NCBI RefSeq assembly: GCF_035918015.1 | Contig: NZ_CP109132.1 | Span: 2,790,001-2,854,000 of the forward strand | From: Streptomyces sp. NBC_01754 | GTDB taxonomy: Bacteria; Actinomycetota; Actinomycetes; Streptomycetales; Streptomycetaceae | Length of the DNA stretch: 64,000 bases | Direction: 5' to 3' | Shown: piece after piece, positions 61,380 through 64,000 of the stretch | Layout: each line of letters starts with the position of its first letter | How positions within the stretch are numbered: the first letter of the stretch is position 1 | Notes under the pieces: model-generated | What the model was told of the DNA's origin: nothing | The model's database searches: none | What the model saw: only the letters and a program-made list of their open reading frames with translations | Program-made: the position numbers and the translations under genes

Positions 61380-64000
61380 CTACGACCCCAGGATCGTCGT
61401 CAGGAACTCCCCCGTCCACGCCAGCAGTTCCCGGCCCACCACCGGCTTGCCGCCGATGCGGCCCGTCGTCGGGCGGGGGACGAGGATCTGGTGGGCCGCC
61501 GGCTTGATCACCGTCTTCGGGTGCAGCCGCTTCAGCCGGAGCTCCTGCGACTCGCGCAGCTCCACCGGGGCGAACCGGATGTTCGGCCCCTGGAGCACGA
61601 TCTCGCCCACCCCGCACGCCCGGGCCAGCATCCGCAGGCCCGCCACCAGCAGCAGGTTCTCCACCGGCTCCGGCAGCTTGCCGTAGCGGTCGGTCAGCTC
61701 CTCGCGCACCGCCCGGATGTCGTCCTCCGTGTTCGCCGAGGCGATGGACCGGTACGCCTGGAGGCGCAGCCGCTCACCCGGGGCGTAGTCGTGCGGGACG
61801 TGCGCGTCGACCGGCAGCTCGATCTTGACCTCCAGCGGCGGTTCCTCCTCCACCCCGCCGTCCACGGCCGCCCGGTAGTCGGCGACCGCCTCACCGACCA
61901 TCCGGATGTACAGGTCGAAGCCGACGCCCGCGATGTGCCCGGACTGCTCGCCGCCGAGCAGGTTGCCCGCGCCGCGGATCTCCAGGTCCTTCATCGCCAC
62001 GTACATGCCCGCGCCCATCTCGGTGTGCTGGGCGATCGTGGCCAGGCGCTCGTGCGCGGTCTCGGTGAGCGGCTTCTCCGGCGGGTACAGGAAGTAGGCG
62101 TACCCCCGGTCCCGGCCACGGCCCACCCGGCCGCGCAGCTGGTGCAGCTGCGAGAGGCCGAAGTTGTCACCGCGCTCCACGATCAGCGTGTTGGCGTTGG
62201 AGATGTCGATGCCCGACTCCACGATCGTCGTGGAGACCAGCACGTCGAACTTCTTCTCCCAGAAGTCCACGACGACCTGCTCCAGCGCGCCCTCGCCCAT
62301 CTGGCCGTGCGCCGTCGCGATCCGCGCCTCCGGCACGATCTCCCGCAGCCGCGCCGCCGCCCGGTCGATCGACTCGACCCGGTTGTGGATGTAGAACACC
62401 TGGCCCTCACGCAGGAGTTCGCGCCGCACCGCCGCACCGATCTGCTTCTCCTCGTACGGCCCGACGAACGTCAGGACCGGGTGCCGCTCCTCCGGGGGCG
62501 TCGTGATCGTGGACATCTCGCGGATACCCGTGACCGCCATCTCCAGCGTGCGCGGGATCGGCGTCGCCGACATGGTCAGGACGTCCACGTTGGCCCGGAG
62601 CTTCTTCAGCTGCTCCTTGTGCTCGACGCCGAAGCGCTGCTCCTCGTCCACGATGACCAGACCGAGGTCCTTGAACTTCGTCTCCGAGGAGAACAGCCGG
62701 TGGGTACCGATGACCAGGTCCACGGAACCGTCCCGCAGCCCTTCCAGCGTCGCCTTCGACTCGGTGTCCGACTGGAAGCGGCTCAGCGCCCGTACGTTGA
62801 CGGGGAACTGGGCGTACCGCTCGGTGAACGTGCCGTGGTGCTGCTGCACCAGCAGGGTCGTCGGCACCAGGACGGCGACCTGCTTGCCGTCCTGGACCGC
62901 CTTGAAGGCGGCGCGCACCGCGATCTCCGTCTTGCCGTACCCCACGTCACCGCAGATCAGCCGGTCCATCGGGACGGACTTCTCCATGTCCTCCTTGACC
63001 TCGGCGATCGTGGACAACTGGTCGGGCGTCTCCGCGTACGGGAAGGCGTCCTCCAGCTCCCGCTGCCAGGGGGTGTCCGGGCCGAAGGTGTGCCCCGGGG
63101 CCGCCATCCGCGCCGAGTACAGCTTGATCAGGTCGGCGGCGATCTCCTTCACCGCCTTCTTGGCGCGCTGCTTCGTCTTCGTCCAGTCCGCGCCGCCCAG
63201 CCGGTGCAGGGTGGGCGCCTCGCCACCGACGTACTTGGTGACCTGCTCCAGCTGGTCGGTGGGGATGTACAGCCGGTCGCCGGGCTGGCCGCGCTTGGCG
63301 GGCGCGTACTCGACGAGGAGGTACTCGCGGGTCGCGCCCTGCACCGTGCGCTGCACCATCTCGATGTACCGGCCCACCCCGTGCTGCTCGTGCACGATGT
63401 AGTCGCCGGCCTGGAGGGTCAGCGGGTCGATCGACTTGCGGCGGCGGGCCGGCATCCGCCCCAGGTCCTTGCTGGCGGTGCGCTGGCCGGTCAGGTCCGT
63501 CTCGGTCAGCACGGCCAGCTTCAGGCCCGGGTCCACGAAGCCGTGGTCCACCGCCCCGCACGCCACGTGCACGAGCGACGGCCCGATCTCCGTCAGCTCC
63601 GTCTCGACCCGGGCGGCGATGCCCTCCCCGCCCAGCACCCCGGCGATCCGGGACGCCGTGCCGTGGCCCTCCGTGACGTACACCGTGCGCCAGCCGTCGG
63701 CCAGCCAGCCCTTGGTGTCCGCCAGGGCCCGGGCGGTGTCGCCCCGGTACGCCTCCGGGGCGCGCATCCCGAGCGTCAGGGTGTCCTCGTCCACCTCCTC
63801 GTCGGCGGTGAACGGCGACGTGGACCACCACATCATGCCCAGCTCACCGGCCCGGTCCCGGACGTCCGCGATGCCCCGGAGCGAGGCCGCGCCGACGTCG
63901 ATCGGGGCGTCGCCGCCGCCCGCCGTGGCCGCCCAGGACGCCTGGAGGAACTCCTGGCTGGTGGCGACCAGGTCGGCCGCCCGGGTCCGCACCCGCTCCG
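61380..64000 (-). CDS. mfd: Transcription-repair coupling factor Mfd, 5' end cut by window edge
   Basis: The C-terminal ~870 residues of an ATP-dependent translocase that removes stalled RNA polymerase and recruits UvrA; the full protein is ~1,150-1,200 aa, so the N-terminal UvrB-like part lies beyond 64000. Visible in order: the CarD-like polymerase-interaction domain (LQAGDYIVHEQHGVGRYIEM), the helicase motor with Walker A CGDVGYGKTEIAVRAAF, DEEQ box VIVDEEQRFGVEHKEQ, SATPIPRTLEMAVTGIRE, motif VI LHQLRGRVGRGRDRGYAYFL, and the C-terminal TRCF domain. The frame is open to the window edge. Confidence 0.96.
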   Translation of the reverse strand, partial: ERVRTRAADLVATSQEFLQASWAATAGGGDAPIDVGAASLRGIADVRDRAGELGMMWWSTSPFTADEEVDEDTLTLGMRAPEAYRGDTARALADTKGWLADGWRTVYVTEGHGTASRIAGVLGGEGIAARVETELTEIGPSLVHVACGAVDHGFVDPGLKLAVLTETDLTGQRTASKDLGRMPARRRKSIDPLTLQAGDYIVHEQHGVGRYIEMVQRTVQGATREYLLVEYAPAKRGQPGDRLYIPTDQLEQVTKYVGGEAPTLHRLGGADWTKTKQRAKKAVKEIAADLIKLYSARMAAPGHTFGPDTPWQRELEDAFPYAETPDQLSTIAEVKEDMEKSVPMDRLICGDVGYGKTEIAVRAAFKAVQDGKQVAVLVPTTLLVQQHHGTFTERYAQFPVNVRALSRFQSDTESKATLEGLRDGSVDLVIGTHRLFSSETKFKDLGLVIVDEEQRFGVEHKEQLKKLRANVDVLTMSATPIPRTLEMAVTGIREMSTITTPPEERHPVLTFVGPYEEKQIGAAVRRELLREGQVFYIHNRVESIDRAAARLREIVPEARIATAHGQMGEGALEQVVVDFWEKKFDVLVSTTIVESGIDISNANTLIVERGDNFGLSQLHQLRGRVGRGRDRGYAYFLYPPEKPLTETAHERLATIAQHTEMGAGMYVAMKDLEIRGAGNLLGGEQSGHIAGVGFDLYIRMVGEAVADYRAAVDGGVEEEPPLEVKIELPVDAHVPHDYAPGERLRLQAYRSIASANTEDDIRAVREELTDRYGKLPEPVENLLLVAGLRMLARACGVGEIVLQGPNIRFAPVELRESQELRLKRLHPKTVIKPAAHQILVPRPTTGRIGGKPVVGRELLAWTGEFLTTILGS

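Overview
The window is high-GC actinobacterial DNA. It has GTG/TTG starts, stop/start overlaps of the ATGA and GTGA type, XRE/DUF397 pairs, Rpf proteins and a tRNA-Leu(UAA) matching bldA, so the source is almost certainly a Streptomyces or close relative. From memory (not checked), the order hut - cbs - thiolase - bldA - cfa - ndh - ppx - DUF501 - divIC - eno - rpf - mazG - mfd resembles the S. coelicolor SCO3070-SCO3109 core region, with accessory insertions.

Region by region. 1-5.5 kb: histidine-utilisation operon on the minus strand (hutU, an M20 amidohydrolase, hutF, hutI cut by the left edge) behind a recognisable promoter. 5.7-7.9 kb: a plus-strand operon of three roadblock/LC7 proteins and one DUF4388 protein, two of whose genes carry a TTA codon. 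7.9-15.6 kb: membrane proteins, an RpiR regulator, a DsbA-like protein, a DUF574-type methyltransferase, a WhiJ-like set (XRE + DUF397 + divergent ATPase) and an HTH/zinc-ribbon protein. 15.9-22.6 kb: cystathionine beta-synthase, SGNH hydrolase, thiolase, two hypotheticals and a Bax-inhibitor-1 protein. 22.6-24.7 kb: two back-to-back decayed genes, a phosphotransferase and a regulator fragment. 24.7-25.3 kb: cutA and bldA.

25.5-34.8 kb: a LacI-controlled operon of an oligopeptide/oligosaccharide ABC importer (binding protein, two permeases, two ATPases) ending in a GH2 beta-mannosidase, with a palindromic operator in the divergent promoter region. 34.9-38.3 kb: a MacB/FtsX-type ABC exporter. 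38.4-45.3 kb: cyclopropane-fatty-acid synthase family enzyme, type II NADH dehydrogenase with two Rex-like operators, Ppx/GppA phosphatase, DUF501, DivIC and enolase. 45.6-47.9 kb: two Rpf/LysM cell-wall hydrolases, the first behind a ydaO-type c-di-AMP riboswitch. 48-53.4 kb: P450 coupled to MazG, a SurA-like lipoprotein with a TTG start, and a Ser/Thr kinase coupled to a membrane protein.

53.5-57.2 kb is accessory: a scar joining a tyrosine-recombinase fragment to a DNA-methyltransferase fragment, then an amidase/TetR pair with a perfect 16-bp operator and an unidentified gene remnant. 57.2-61.1 kb: HNH-type lipoprotein, an SCO6745-like/TetR divergent pair with two matching operators, and a GntR regulator coupled to a UTRA-only protein. 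The window ends inside mfd.

The strongest linked observation is that bldA lies about 18 kb from an orphan roadblock operon whose second and third genes contain the only in-frame TTA codons I found in the intact genes here.
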